Of a stretch of DNA of 46,146 nucleotides, positions 8,520 to 15,613 are shown one piece after another. This DNA comes from Clostridium sp. (lineage in GTDB: Bacteria > Bacillota > Clostridia > Clostridiales > Clostridiaceae): the NCBI GenBank assembly GCA_031292145.1, contig JARLHR010000221.1, positions 1 through 46,146 of the forward strand, in the 5' to 3' direction. Position 1 is the first letter of the stretch. Every line of letters begins with the position of its first letter. The notes under the pieces were generated by a model. It saw only the letters and a list, made by a program, of their open reading frames with translations, ran no database searches and was not told the origin of the DNA. A program made the position numbers and the translations under genes.

Positions 8520-9158
8520 TTACCTTTCAACCACCATGTACATAAGAGCATTAATTATTGCCGCTGCAACAGTGCTTCCGCCTTTTCTCCCTTTAACTCT
8601 TATATACGGAATATTAAGCTCATCCATATTTTCTTTACTTTCTGCTGCTCCCACAAAACCTACTGGTGCTGCTATAATTAATTTTGGGTTTGCCTTTCCC
8701 TCTTTTATTAATTCCTTCAGTCTAAAAAGTGCAGTTGGCGCATTTCCAAAAACAAAAATATCTACCTGATTACTACAAGCTTTTTCAATCGCTGCCATGC
8801 TTCTAGTTATGTTTTTTTCCTTAGCCTCTTTATGTACAATTTCTTCATTAACATAGCAAATCACTTGACTATTAGTTTTAGACAAGGCCATTTTATTAAT
8901 TCCATTTAAAGCCATATTAGTATCTGTGTAAATCTTAGCACCTTCGCTGAAAATATTTTTTGCAGTTTCAATTGCTGCTTCACTTATTTCTACTAAATCC
9001 TTATATTCGAAATCAGCCGTAGTATGAATAGTTCTCTTAACTATAAGAAGCTCTTCATCTGTAAATGCATGTTGTCCCATCTCCTTACCAATAATCTCAA
9101 AACTTTTTTCTTCAATTCCCATGGGATTCTTTAAATAATCCATGTCTATATAAAACAT
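8520..9158 (-). CDS. cbiC: Cobalt-precorrin-8 methylmutase CbiC
   Basis: Moves the C11 methyl group to C12, giving cobyrinate. About 212 aa. The catalytic His is in VKRTIHTTADFEY (about residue 43). Other motifs: NMALNGINK, GNAPTALFRL and AAPVGFVGAAESKE. The start is uncertain: GAAAGG directly touches the ATG at 9158, whereas the family-typical start MDYLKNPMGIEEKSFEII would be the ATG at 9143, 15 nt from the SD. Both are in frame. Confidence 0.94.
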   Translation of the reverse strand: MFYIDMDYLKNPMGIEEKSFEIIGKEMGQHAFTDEELLIVKRTIHTTADFEYKDLVEISEAAIETAKNIFSEGAKIYTDTNMALNGINKMALSKTNSQVICYVNEEIVHKEAKEKNITRSMAAIEKACSNQVDIFVFGNAPTALFRLKELIKEGKANPKLIIAAPVGFVGAAESKENMDELNIPYIRVKGRKGGSTVAAAIINALMYMVVER

Positions 9159-9270
9159 CCTTTCTATTTAAATCTCAAACTATCAACCTTACTCATAGCT
9201 TAAACTCTAACTTTTTAAGTAATCTATACTTTAGGCACAATCAAGAAAATCAATTCCCTCTTATTTTAAA

Positions 9271-10632
9271 TTATTCCTGTATGCCAAGTATATCATCATT
9301 ATCCATTAAATTCTTTATAAATTCCTTATTAGCAAAAAAATTTACATGAGCATATCCAGCCAATGTATTTTTCTTAAAATATCCGCATTTCCATTTGGTA
9401 ATATCTCCATTATATAGTGTTTTTTCTACTTCATATACATTTTCTTCATTTATATTTACTTGTGATTTATGAAATTCATGAGCATTTATTTCGATTTCAT
9501 TATTAAAACATCTATTGTTTATTTTCAATTTGCAGTATCCAAAATTCTGGAGCTTGTTTGTCATTACACTCTCTCCATCAAAAAAACCAACCATCTTCGC
9601 TCCATCAATTGACTTTGTTAAATACATTAACCCACCACATTCTGCATAACATCTCAGGCCATTTTCCAATGCTTCTTTGATACTCTGCCTCATAGAATAA
9701 TTAGCTTCTAATTCTTCCTTAAATACTTCTGGATATCCTCCGCCTATGTATAGAAAATCTAAACTTTGTGGTAAAACTTGATCCTTAATTGGACTAAAAT
9801 AAACTACTTCACCCAGAGTCTCTAGATATTCTAAGTTATCTTTATAATAAAAGCTAAAAGATTTATCTAATGCAACCCCGATCATTAAAGACTTATTTTC
9901 AGCTTTAATATTAAGAGTGTTAAGTTCACTGTCAATTTTAAAGTTTTCCTTGTCTTCATGAATTTCAATCATTTCATTTATAATCCCATCAACATCAACA
10001 TATGTTTCAATTAATTTTTCACATACAATTAATTTATCCTCAAGATTGAGTACTTCCATACTTTGTATAAGACCTAAATGCCTGCTGCTTAATGTTATAT
10101 CTGAAGTTTTAGGAAGATATCCAAAGACCTTTACTTTGCAGTTTTCTTCTATTGCATACTTTAACAAATTATAATATTTTTCACTGATAGCATTTAATAC
10201 AACTCCAACTATGTTTGCATTTCTATAATTTTTAAAACCATTAATTTCAGCACATATACTTGCACTTTGACCTTTAGGAGACAATATTAATATGATAGGC
10301 ATATTACCTAAAAGTTTTGAAACTTCATAAGTTGAAGCTTTTTCACTTGCTCCCATGCCATCATATAAACCCATTACTCCTTCAATTACTCCAACATCTC
10401 CAGTTCCTTTAAGATAGCTTTGCATTACACCTTCTTCACCCATCAAAAAAGTATCCAAATTCCGTGAAGCTTTTTTTGTGACCTCTTTATGAAATGCTGT
10501 ATCTATGTAATCAGGTCCGACCTTATAACCCTGAACCTCTAGCTGTCTGCTTTTAAGCACCTTCATAAGCCCAAGAGTAAAAGTGGTCTTGCCACCACCA
10601 CTGCAATTTGAAGATATGATTATTGACTTCAT
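9271..10632 (-). CDS. cbiA: Cobyrinate a,c-diamide synthase CbiA
   Basis: ATP- and glutamine-dependent amidation of the a and c carboxylates of cobyrinate. 453 aa. The P-loop SNCSGGGKTTFTLGLM is at residues 8-23, GYKVGPDYIDTAFH follows, and GVMGLYDGMG is the second nucleotide motif. The C-terminal class-I glutaminase domain has the FLYIGGGYPE and CYAECGGLMYL (nucleophile Cys about residue 335) motifs. It lies 56 nt after cbiK, with a short palindromic repeat in the gap, and is followed by a 112-nt spacer to cbiC. Confidence 0.95.
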   Translation of the reverse strand: MKSIIISSNCSGGGKTTFTLGLMKVLKSRQLEVQGYKVGPDYIDTAFHKEVTKKASRNLDTFLMGEEGVMQSYLKGTGDVGVIEGVMGLYDGMGASEKASTYEVSKLLGNMPIILILSPKGQSASICAEINGFKNYRNANIVGVVLNAISEKYYNLLKYAIEENCKVKVFGYLPKTSDITLSSRHLGLIQSMEVLNLEDKLIVCEKLIETYVDVDGIINEMIEIHEDKENFKIDSELNTLNIKAENKSLMIGVALDKSFSFYYKDNLEYLETLGEVVYFSPIKDQVLPQSLDFLYIGGGYPEVFKEELEANYSMRQSIKEALENGLRCYAECGGLMYLTKSIDGAKMVGFFDGESVMTNKLQNFGYCKLKINNRCFNNEIEINAHEFHKSQVNINEENVYEVEKTLYNGDITKWKCGYFKKNTLAGYAHVNFFANKEFIKNLMDNDDILGIQE

Positions 10633-10653
10633 ATTCTTTTCCTTTCTACTTCA

Positions 10654-10707
10654 GCATATTCAACAAAATAATAAGCCAGCATGCTAGTCTATTTTCTTTC
10701 ATATTCC
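10654..10707. repeat. 54-bp palindromic element, copy 5, encoding the end of cbiK
   Basis: GCATATTCAACAAAATAATA...AGCATGCTAG...TCTATTTTCTTTCATATTC: minimal copy of the family with both inverted ends and the GCATGCTAG core but no interior. It overlaps the 3' end of cbiK, whose last codons (YERK-stop) are read from the right terminal repeat. Confidence 0.75.
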
Positions 10708-11528
10708 TTAAGCTTTTTAGTCCTTCCTGCATTTGCATACTTATCTTCAATTGAATCATAAATTCTTTTTATATATAATCCATCAAACTCATCTAATTCA
10801 CCAAGTCCATGCATATGTAATTTAACTTCTATCCCTTCCCTTTGAAGTATGCTCTTTAAGGAATCTTCTTCGTCAGATGCCATATCATTTTTAGCATGGT
10901 CTCCTGCCACAAGTAATAGTGGAACAAGCTTTGTCTTATTTATTTTCTTATTCTTTAACCTCTTTAACACATTATTTATGGTTGGATATCCTTCTACTGT
11001 AGCTACAAAAACATTTTCGTACCCTTCGTATGCCAATACCGTTTGAAGCATTCCATAAACAGCATTAGAAGGATGTTCAGTTCCATGACCAAATAATACT
11101 ACACTTTCCTCTCCTTCTAATACTCCCTTAATACTTTCAATAAACAAAGAGTAATCTTCAGGAAGTCCATTCATTCCTTGATAAAAAAATATTGGTCTTC
11201 CAAGCTTTAAGGCTTCAAACTCTTCCTTTTTACTTTCAACAATACCTTTAATATAATCAAATTCTTCTCCTGGTATTAGATGTAACGGCTGAACTATAAC
11301 TTCTTCATAGCCCTTAACCTTTAAGTCACCTAAAACCCTCTCTGGTGTAAATATATCTAAATTGCATCTTTCCTTCAACTTTTTTATTATAAAGTGAGAC
11401 GTAAAAGCTCTAAATACATCATATTCCTTAAATTCATCCTTAATTTTATTTTCAATTTTTTCAATTGAATTCTTAAGTGCATCTAAATGACTAGTTCCAA
11501 AACTAACCACTATAATAGCCTTTTTCAT
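10689..11528 (-). CDS. cbiK: Sirohydrochlorin cobaltochelatase CbiK
   Basis: Inserts Co2+ into sirohydrochlorin, the committing step of the anaerobic pathway. 279 aa, class II chelatase fold. N-terminus IIVVSFGTSHLDALKNSIEK. Metal-binding histidines lie in LFGHGTEHPSNAVYGML and LLLVAGDHAKNDMASDEED, and the conserved Glu lies in ATVEGYPTIN. No signal peptide, so cytoplasmic. It is the first gene of the operon, 170 nt downstream of the riboswitch terminator. The C-terminal residues come from an inserted palindromic repeat. Confidence 0.95.
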   Translation of the reverse strand: MKKAIIVVSFGTSHLDALKNSIEKIENKIKDEFKEYDVFRAFTSHFIIKKLKERCNLDIFTPERVLGDLKVKGYEEVIVQPLHLIPGEEFDYIKGIVESKKEEFEALKLGRPIFFYQGMNGLPEDYSLFIESIKGVLEGEESVVLFGHGTEHPSNAVYGMLQTVLAYEGYENVFVATVEGYPTINNVLKRLKNKKINKTKLVPLLLVAGDHAKNDMASDEEDSLKSILQREGIEVKLHMHGLGELDEFDGLYIKRIYDSIEDKYANAGRTKKLKEYERK

Positions 11529-11697
11529 ATATTTTCCTCCTAATTTCTATAGACATTATTTAATAATAGATAGTCATTTTCAAATGCCTACTACACAAAA
11601 TATTTATGATTTATAGTATGGATATCTGCTTAGAATCTAGCAAATCTGTTTACGCATGCTACAAAATAAGACTATATGGAAATTGTTTATCTATTTA

Positions 11698-11735
11698 ATA
11701 AAAAAATCCCCCTTACCAACAGATAAAGAGGAAAT
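11698..11735 (-). terminator. Riboswitch expression-platform terminator
   Basis: On the minus strand CCTCTTTATC-TGTT-GGTAAGGGGG forms a 10-bp stem (with G-U pairs), followed by ATTTTTTTATT. It sits between the cobalamin aptamer and cbiK, so B12 binding most likely favours this terminator and shuts the operon off. Confidence 0.85.
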
Positions 11736-11819
11736 ACACAACAAATTAAGAATATATAATTTTACAAACACATTCTATTATTTGCTATTCCCCTCCCCTC
11801 CGAAGGCAGCATTTTAACA

Positions 11820-12010
11820 CTTTTAGGCAGGTCTCCTGACTTTGGCCTCATCCTATATCTCTTCCTTCCCAAGAAAATTTCTCAGTGGATTTTTAGCATA
11901 TTAAAATAACACTTAGGTATTCCTATTTCTATTTTCCGTATGCCCTAGAGATTAGTCTTCCATTACAGTAGCGGGGGCTGTAGTGGCTTTTAACCACTTT
12001 CCCTTTTAAT
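11820..12010 (-). promoter_or_regulatory. Cobalamin (B12) riboswitch aptamer
   Basis: On the minus strand the segment contains GCCACTACAG-CCCCCGCTACTG, then the P-helix region GGAAGACTAATCTC, and ends with the B12 box AAGTCAGGAGACCTGCC. These are the conserved blocks of the adenosylcobalamin-type aptamer. It precedes cbiK and the whole cbi operon. A TATAAT at about 12020-12025 is a candidate -10; its -35 is poor. Confidence 0.93.
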
Positions 12011-12102
12011 CATATAATTATAACATCTTATATGAACCTAAAAATCATTTCTTAAATTATATATGAGAACAATGTTTTATTCAATAAAAAATAATATATT
12101 CA

Positions 12103-12354
12103 TTAATCTTTTTTAGTAGTCTGTTTTATTAATTGGTTGGTATAAACTGCCGCACCAGTTACCAATATCCCCTGAACTACTGAATTTGCACTAATTCCCA
12201 TTATTCCAATAGCGCTTAAAATTCCTATTATTAACAATATTATTGGAATATATTTATCGTTTATTTGTTCTGTATTCTTTATAATCATTCCAATTATATA
12301 CAAAACAGGAATTAAAATCAAAGCATTTTGTGCTATATATTGCGTAAAATCCAT
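12103..12354 (-). CDS. Small holin-like membrane protein (Hol44/phage_holin_5 type)
   Basis: 83 aa. N-terminal DFTQYIAQNALILIPVLYII, then IIKNTEQINDKYIPIILLII, then a third hydrophobic stretch and a basic C-terminal tail (QLIKQTTKKD). This pattern is that of superfamily V phage holins, which release endolysin through the membrane. Strong purine-rich SD (GGAGGAGGGGGAAGGG) before ATG. No endolysin is adjacent; an amidase lies about 31 kb away. It is probably a prophage or tailocin leftover, or a toxin-export holin. The minus transcript would run into the riboswitch region. Confidence 0.8.
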   Translation of the reverse strand: MDFTQYIAQNALILIPVLYIIGMIIKNTEQINDKYIPIILLIIGILSAIGIMGISANSVVQGILVTGAAVYTNQLIKQTTKKD

Positions 12355-12617
12355 AACCCTTCCCCCTCCTCCATCTATTCTATATCTTTATTATGTTATA
12401 TGCTTTATATTGAGTTTTCTTTCCATCTCTTTCGAAATTTAATATTTTTTATTTGCGAGATTGAGCACTCTTATGCGCAAAGTGCTTATTTTATATTTTC
12501 CTTAATTAAAAGAAACCCACAAAATGTGAGTCCACCTAACTATTACTTTATTAAAATACACCAACTAAATGCATGCCACAAAAATAAAGACTGTAGTTAA
12601 TACTAAACGCCATATAC

Positions 12618-12707
12618 TTATTTTTTTAACATCACAAGATTGCCATCGTTTGCTACTAATTCTTCTTTTCCTGATAATACATATTCATCATATTCAGAGT
12701 TTTGATT
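12618..12707 (-). pseudogene. C-terminal remnant of an unknown gene
   Basis: The minus frame reads NQNSEYDEYVLSGKEELVAN then DGNLVMLKK-stop, with codon use and composition of real coding sequence, but it is preceded by in-frame stops and has no start. Family not recognised. Confidence 0.4.
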
Positions 12708-12763
12708 TATTTAATTTCTTTAAATAACTGCAAATAACATTTAATAATATCTCTACAAATTAA

Positions 12764-12787
12764 AAGAACCCTATGTCTAAGGTTCTT
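12764..12787 (-). terminator. Weak terminator after the 104-aa gene
   Basis: Stem AAGAACC (12764-12770) / GGTTCTT (12781-12787), 10-nt loop. In the minus direction it is followed by TTAATTT. Confidence 0.55.
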
Positions 12788-12799
12788 AATTGCTATTTT

Positions 12800-13114
12800 T
12801 TAGCTTTTAAATATTTTTCTATAACTTTCCAGTATTGTTTTAATGCAATATTCTATAGCATTTTCTATTTCAACGAAATCTTTATATTTATCTAAATAAT
12901 AGCATCTGTATATTCCATTTATAGTGCAATTTAGACTACAGTTATTAAATCCATTATCATCGATATACTCATGAAAATGAATGTTTTTTTGATTTGTATT
13001 TATATGAATTCTTATTTCAATATCAGGTGCTATCACGATTTTCTTATCTGAATATAATAATCCATATTTTTCACATAAAACTTGAATATGTTGCTTTACT
13101 ATTTTCTCATCCAC
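12800..13114 (-). CDS. Hypothetical protein, 104 aa
   Basis: Not recognised. A GTG at 13114 is preceded by GGGAGG with 7-nt spacing, so I use it rather than the TTG at 13129. The protein (VDEKIVKQHIQVLCEKYGLL...) is soluble with mixed beta/alpha character. It has a His/Asn-rich middle (NIHFHEYIDDNGFNNC), three Cys between about residues 56 and 70, and a helical C-terminus. Single gene with its own weak terminator. Confidence 0.65.
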   Translation of the reverse strand: MDEKIVKQHIQVLCEKYGLLYSDKKIVIAPDIEIRIHINTNQKNIHFHEYIDDNGFNNCSLNCTINGIYRCYYLDKYKDFVEIENAIEYCIKTILESYRKIFKS

Positions 13115-13263
13115 AATTTTACCTCCCAATATTAATTGGGTATTATTTTATGTACATTCTTTAATTATTATACTTATTTATATTTCTACAATATATAAGT
13201 TTTCATCATAATGACGAACCCCTCAAATTTAAGGAGCGTCATATTTGAATTTTAATGCAACTG

Positions 13264-13302
13264 AAAAAAGCACTCCACCCGACAAAAGATAAGTGCTTTG
13301 CT
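13264..13302 (-). terminator. Intrinsic terminator after the Cys-rich small gene
   Basis: Stem AAAGCACT (13267-13274) / AGTGCTTT (13292-13299). In the minus direction it is followed by a T6 run. Confidence 0.8.
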
Positions 13303-13308
13303 CATTAA

Positions 13309-13494
13309 TTATTTATCCATTTCTTTTATATAATCTTTATACTCACATGTCTCAATAAATTCGCATTTCTCTGTTTTACATTTTATAGAGCTTGTACCAT
13401 CACTATTAATATTTGCGAATGGCAGAATTATGTTTGTTTGTACTCCAAATTTTCTTATGTTTACTTCATAACCTTTTTTACATTCCTTTATCAT
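13309..13494 (-). CDS. Small Cys-containing protein, 61 aa
   Basis: Strong SD AGAGGAGG before ATG. A predicted beta-rich N-terminus is followed by a C-terminal cluster CKTEKCEFIETC (C-x4-C-x5-C), with another Cys at residue 5. The end motif resembles the C-x2-C-x5-C tail of the 80-aa protein at 45190-45432, and such clusters can bind a metal or Fe-S centre. No family recognised. Own terminator downstream. Confidence 0.7.
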   Translation of the reverse strand: MIKECKKGYEVNIRKFGVQTNIILPFANINSDGTSSIKCKTEKCEFIETCEYKDYIKEMDK

Positions 13495-13727
13495 TATTTT
13501 CCTCCTCTGTTTCTATATATAAATATTATAACATATTGTCAGTATATCTGTCGAATTTTATCGATGTTTTATTTTTTTATTTAAGTCTTTAAACTCTGTT
13601 TATTATACAATAAGAAATTCACATGAAACAATTTATACAAAAAGCAACTACCAGAGTGTGTCTTACATTTGACTGGTCAAGTTCCTTTGTCCAAGTTCTC
13701 TTTCCATACTACATCGTTACTATTTGA
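13495..13727. other. Intergenic AT-rich stretch
   Basis: It holds the leader of the minus-strand small gene. Nothing else is recognisable before the promoter at 13728. Confidence 0.5.
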
Positions 13728-13755
13728 TTTACATTATCGCTTATTGGTGTATAAT
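13728..13755 (+). promoter_or_regulatory. Promoter of the His-rich small protein
   Basis: TTTACA (13728-13733), 16-bp spacer, TATAAT (13750-13755). A GAGGTG ribosome site follows before the ATG at 13798. Confidence 0.7.
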
Positions 13756-13797
13756 TTAATTGTATAAACACATATTAAATTCGAAAGAGGTGATTAA

Positions 13798-14115
13798 ATG
13801 TCAGTATATATGGTTACATATTTTATAAGTGATACTCACGGCCATAATCATGACGAAAAATGCGGAAGTGACCAAGAGCACTCTCACACTCATTCAAGTG
13901 GTGATGCTAACATAGTAGGAAAAATAAAATCTTTAGGTGCTTGGGCTCAATTTATGCCAGAAGGTTTTTTTGTAAAAACTTCTTCATCATCTGAAGAAAT
14001 ATTTAATGAAGTTAGCTCAGTATCTAATAAAGGTGATATTATTTTTGTAACAGAAATCAATGCAAAAACTTCCGCATGTGCAAATCCAGATGTCCTAGAA
14101 TGGCTTGCTAATTAA
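13798..14115 (+). CDS. Small His-rich protein, 105 aa
   Basis: Good SD (GAGGTG, 6-nt spacing) and promoter, and a symmetrical terminator, so a single-gene transcript. N-terminal strand VYMVTYFISDT, then a His/Asp-rich loop HGHNHDEKCGSDQEHSHTHS that looks able to bind Zn, Ni or Co, then W-x-QFMPEGFFVKT, a helix, and GDIIFVTEIN. The beta-alpha-beta layout (first strand, W/F strand, xxIIFVxEI strand) is reminiscent of small ferredoxin-fold proteins such as the SinR/Cas2-like family, with the His loop as an insertion. This is inference; no catalytic signature is seen. Confidence 0.75.
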   Translation: MSVYMVTYFISDTHGHNHDEKCGSDQEHSHTHSSGDANIVGKIKSLGAWAQFMPEGFFVKTSSSSEEIFNEVSSVSNKGDIIFVTEINAKTSACANPDVLEWLAN

Positions 14116-14138
14116 AAATCCCTTAAAGGGATTTTTAA
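14112..14138 (+). terminator. Intrinsic terminator (palindromic)
   Basis: AAAAATCCCTT / AAGGGATTTTT around a single central base; the T5 run follows on both strands. It terminates the His-rich gene. Confidence 0.85.
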
Positions 14139-14149
14139 TTCTATTATAT

Positions 14150-14347
14150 TTAAAATATATAGTTATCTTCTACTTGAAACAATACGTGTAATGTAAAGTC
14201 ACCTCCATCTGCTTTCAATAATTCAACATCACCGTTTCTACTTAAAATTCCTGCTTCTTTTAATGTCTTATCCCACATTAACCAGCTTCCAAATACATTT
14301 CTGATGTACCAAAATAGCGATAAGCGTCTAAACTTATAATTACACAA
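14150..14347 (-). pseudogene. Probable C-terminal gene remnant
   Basis: The minus frame of about 65 codons has Trp/Phe-rich coding character (LFWYIRNVFGSWLMWDKTLK, then ILSRNGDVELLKADGGDFTL). There is no ribosome site before its TTG and the start is unlike a natural N-terminus. Not recognised. It could be a small real gene, but I favour a remnant. Confidence 0.35.
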
Positions 14348-14476
14348 AAACTCTTTTACAATAAATCACAAAACAATTGTATACTCTTAAAAAAAATAAT
14401 ACCCATCAAAATTTAGCTGTGTTCAGTTAAATTCTAATGGATATCCCACAAAATATTAAAAAGGAGTCGTAATTTT

Positions 14477-14536
14477 GTATGACTTATTAGTCATACTAGA
14501 GGAGCGATGAGTATATCTAGTAATATACACCTCTTT
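14477..14536 (+). other. Two adjacent RNA hairpins, second terminator-like
   Basis: GTATGAC-ttatta-GTCATAC (14477-14496) is followed by AGAGG...GTATAT-ctagta-ATATAC-a-CCTCT and TTTTT (14499-14536). No gene reads into them on the plus strand. They could be the end of a short RNA or a decayed attenuator. Confidence 0.4.
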
Positions 14537-14712
14537 TTAAATTACTAACTATAATATAGTTTAGCAGATTTTCGTTAAAAAACAAGACTATTTTTTAAAT
14601 ATTTAGAAAATTATGATTTATAAAATAAATTACAAAATTTTGGCATATAGATAAACAATTATTATTGCTTTATCCTATAATTGCCTTATCAAATTTAAAT
14701 ATAAAAAAAATA

Positions 14713-14741
14713 TTGACATAATAGGTAAATAGGAGTAAAAT
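14713..14741 (+). promoter_or_regulatory. tRNA-Glu promoter
   Basis: TTGACA (14713-14718), 17-bp spacer, TAAAAT (14736-14741), 14 bp before the tRNA. Confidence 0.85.
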
Positions 14742-14755
14742 TATATTTGTTGTAA

Positions 14756-14830
14756 GGCCCATTGGTCAAGCGGTCAAGACGCCACCCTCTCACGGTGAAA
14801 TCATGGGTTCGATTCCCGTATGGGTCACCA
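14756..14830 (+). tRNA. tRNA-Glu (anticodon CTC)
   Basis: The 75-nt cloverleaf includes an encoded CCA. Acceptor stem GGCCCAT/ATGGGTC (one G-U), D-arm with GGTCAAGCGGTC, anticodon arm CACC-CTCTCAC-GGTG with anticodon CTC (reads GAG), T-arm GGGTTCGATTCCC. It is a solitary gene with its own promoter and terminator. Confidence 0.95.
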
Positions 14831-14836
14831 TTGTTG

Positions 14837-14877
14837 AAAACACTGACGTTTGAAATGTATAAACGTTGGTGTTTTTC
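14837..14877 (+). terminator. tRNA terminator
   Basis: 15-bp stem AAAACACTGACGTTT / AAACGTTGGTGTTTT (two G-U pairs) followed by T-rich sequence. Confidence 0.85.
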
Positions 14878-15060
14878 TATTTTCCCACACTTTTCCCACA
14901 CTAGTTTTGGATAGATATTGAGAACACTATCTTCTGAGAATTTGTTAGTATTCTATATAAGTCTTTATTTTGATTTATTATTAATTTTTTTAGTAAACTG
15001 CTTTTTTCAATTTATCAAAAAAATTTATTAACAAATTTTTTTAAAATTATTTATTAAAAT

Positions 15061-15092
15061 AAGACATGTATTTTTATTAACCAACATGCCTT
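15061..15092 (-). terminator. Terminator downstream of the dinB region
   Basis: In the minus direction AAGGCATGT / ACATGTCTT pairs over a 14-nt loop and is followed by ATTTTAAT. Confidence 0.6.
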
Positions 15093-15118
15093 AATAAATT
15101 CTAATATTAATTTTTTAG

Positions 15119-15280
15119 TTATTTGAAATTTGGATCATCCAATAATTCTTTATACATTTCAATATATTTTTCTGGTCTAAAATCTGGTGATCCAACTGAC
15201 TCATTATATTTATATAGGAATCTTGTTGCTAAGCTTAAATCGATTGTTTCATAGTCTCCTTTGACGTAATTAATTTTCTT
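15119..15280 (-). pseudogene. C-terminal remnant of an unknown gene
   Basis: 53 codons read KKINYVKGDYETIDLSLATR and then FLYKYNESVGSPDFRPEKYI, ending DDPNFK-stop. Composition is clearly coding, but a stop codon precedes it in frame and there is no start. Family not recognised. It lies between the dinB-associated gene and a terminator. Confidence 0.45.
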
Positions 15281-15338
15281 TTACCAACATTATACATTTG
15301 TTACTTTTAAAATACAATTACCTATTCAATAAACTTTA

Positions 15339-15599
15339 TTAAATTTTATAAAGAATCCAACTACACTTTTCTATATCATACTTAAGTTCAAACACCTTCT
15401 CAACATCTCCAATAACAGCACTGCAAGTAAATACCCACATCTTATTGCCACATAACTTTTCAAGATCAGTACTTATAATCTTGCCTATCTTTATAACCTG
15501 GCATTTGTTTTCTTCTTCTATTTTGAATCTTAAGGGATTTATTTTTCCATCTTCTTTAAAATAAGCTATCATTTCTATTTTCTTAGAAACAATTTTCAT
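15339..15599 (-). CDS. Hypothetical protein downstream of dinB
   Basis: 86 aa. ATG with a GGGAAG/AGAAG purine tract, 14 nt after the dinB stop, so it would be co-transcribed with dinB. Beta-strand-rich (KIVSKKIEMIAYFKEDGKIN, KCQVIKIGKII, MWVFTCSAVIGDVEKVFELK). No domain recognised. Because dinB has lost its promoter to the inserted element, this gene has probably lost SOS control too. Confidence 0.7.
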   Translation of the reverse strand: MKIVSKKIEMIAYFKEDGKINPLRFKIEEENKCQVIKIGKIISTDLEKLCGNKMWVFTCSAVIGDVEKVFELKYDIEKCSWILYKI

Positions 15600-15613
15600 C
15601 TTCTACACTTCCC

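Larger units (their letters stand above)
12355..12799. other. Intergenic stretch with a decayed gene end
   Basis: No intact gene. It holds the holin leader, a C-terminal gene remnant (12618-12707, minus) and the hairpin at 12764-12787. Nothing else is recognised. Confidence 0.6.

Noticed and set aside
14756-14830. tRNA-Glu as the attachment site of the mobile element
   Set aside because: The element borders are defined inside dinB at 16817-16823 and 27199-27205; no second copy of the tRNA 3' end was seen.
14695-14901. 68-codon minus-strand frame over the tRNA gene
   Set aside because: It is the antisense of tRNA-Glu (the familiar spurious GNRTHD-type translation); the tRNA explains the region.
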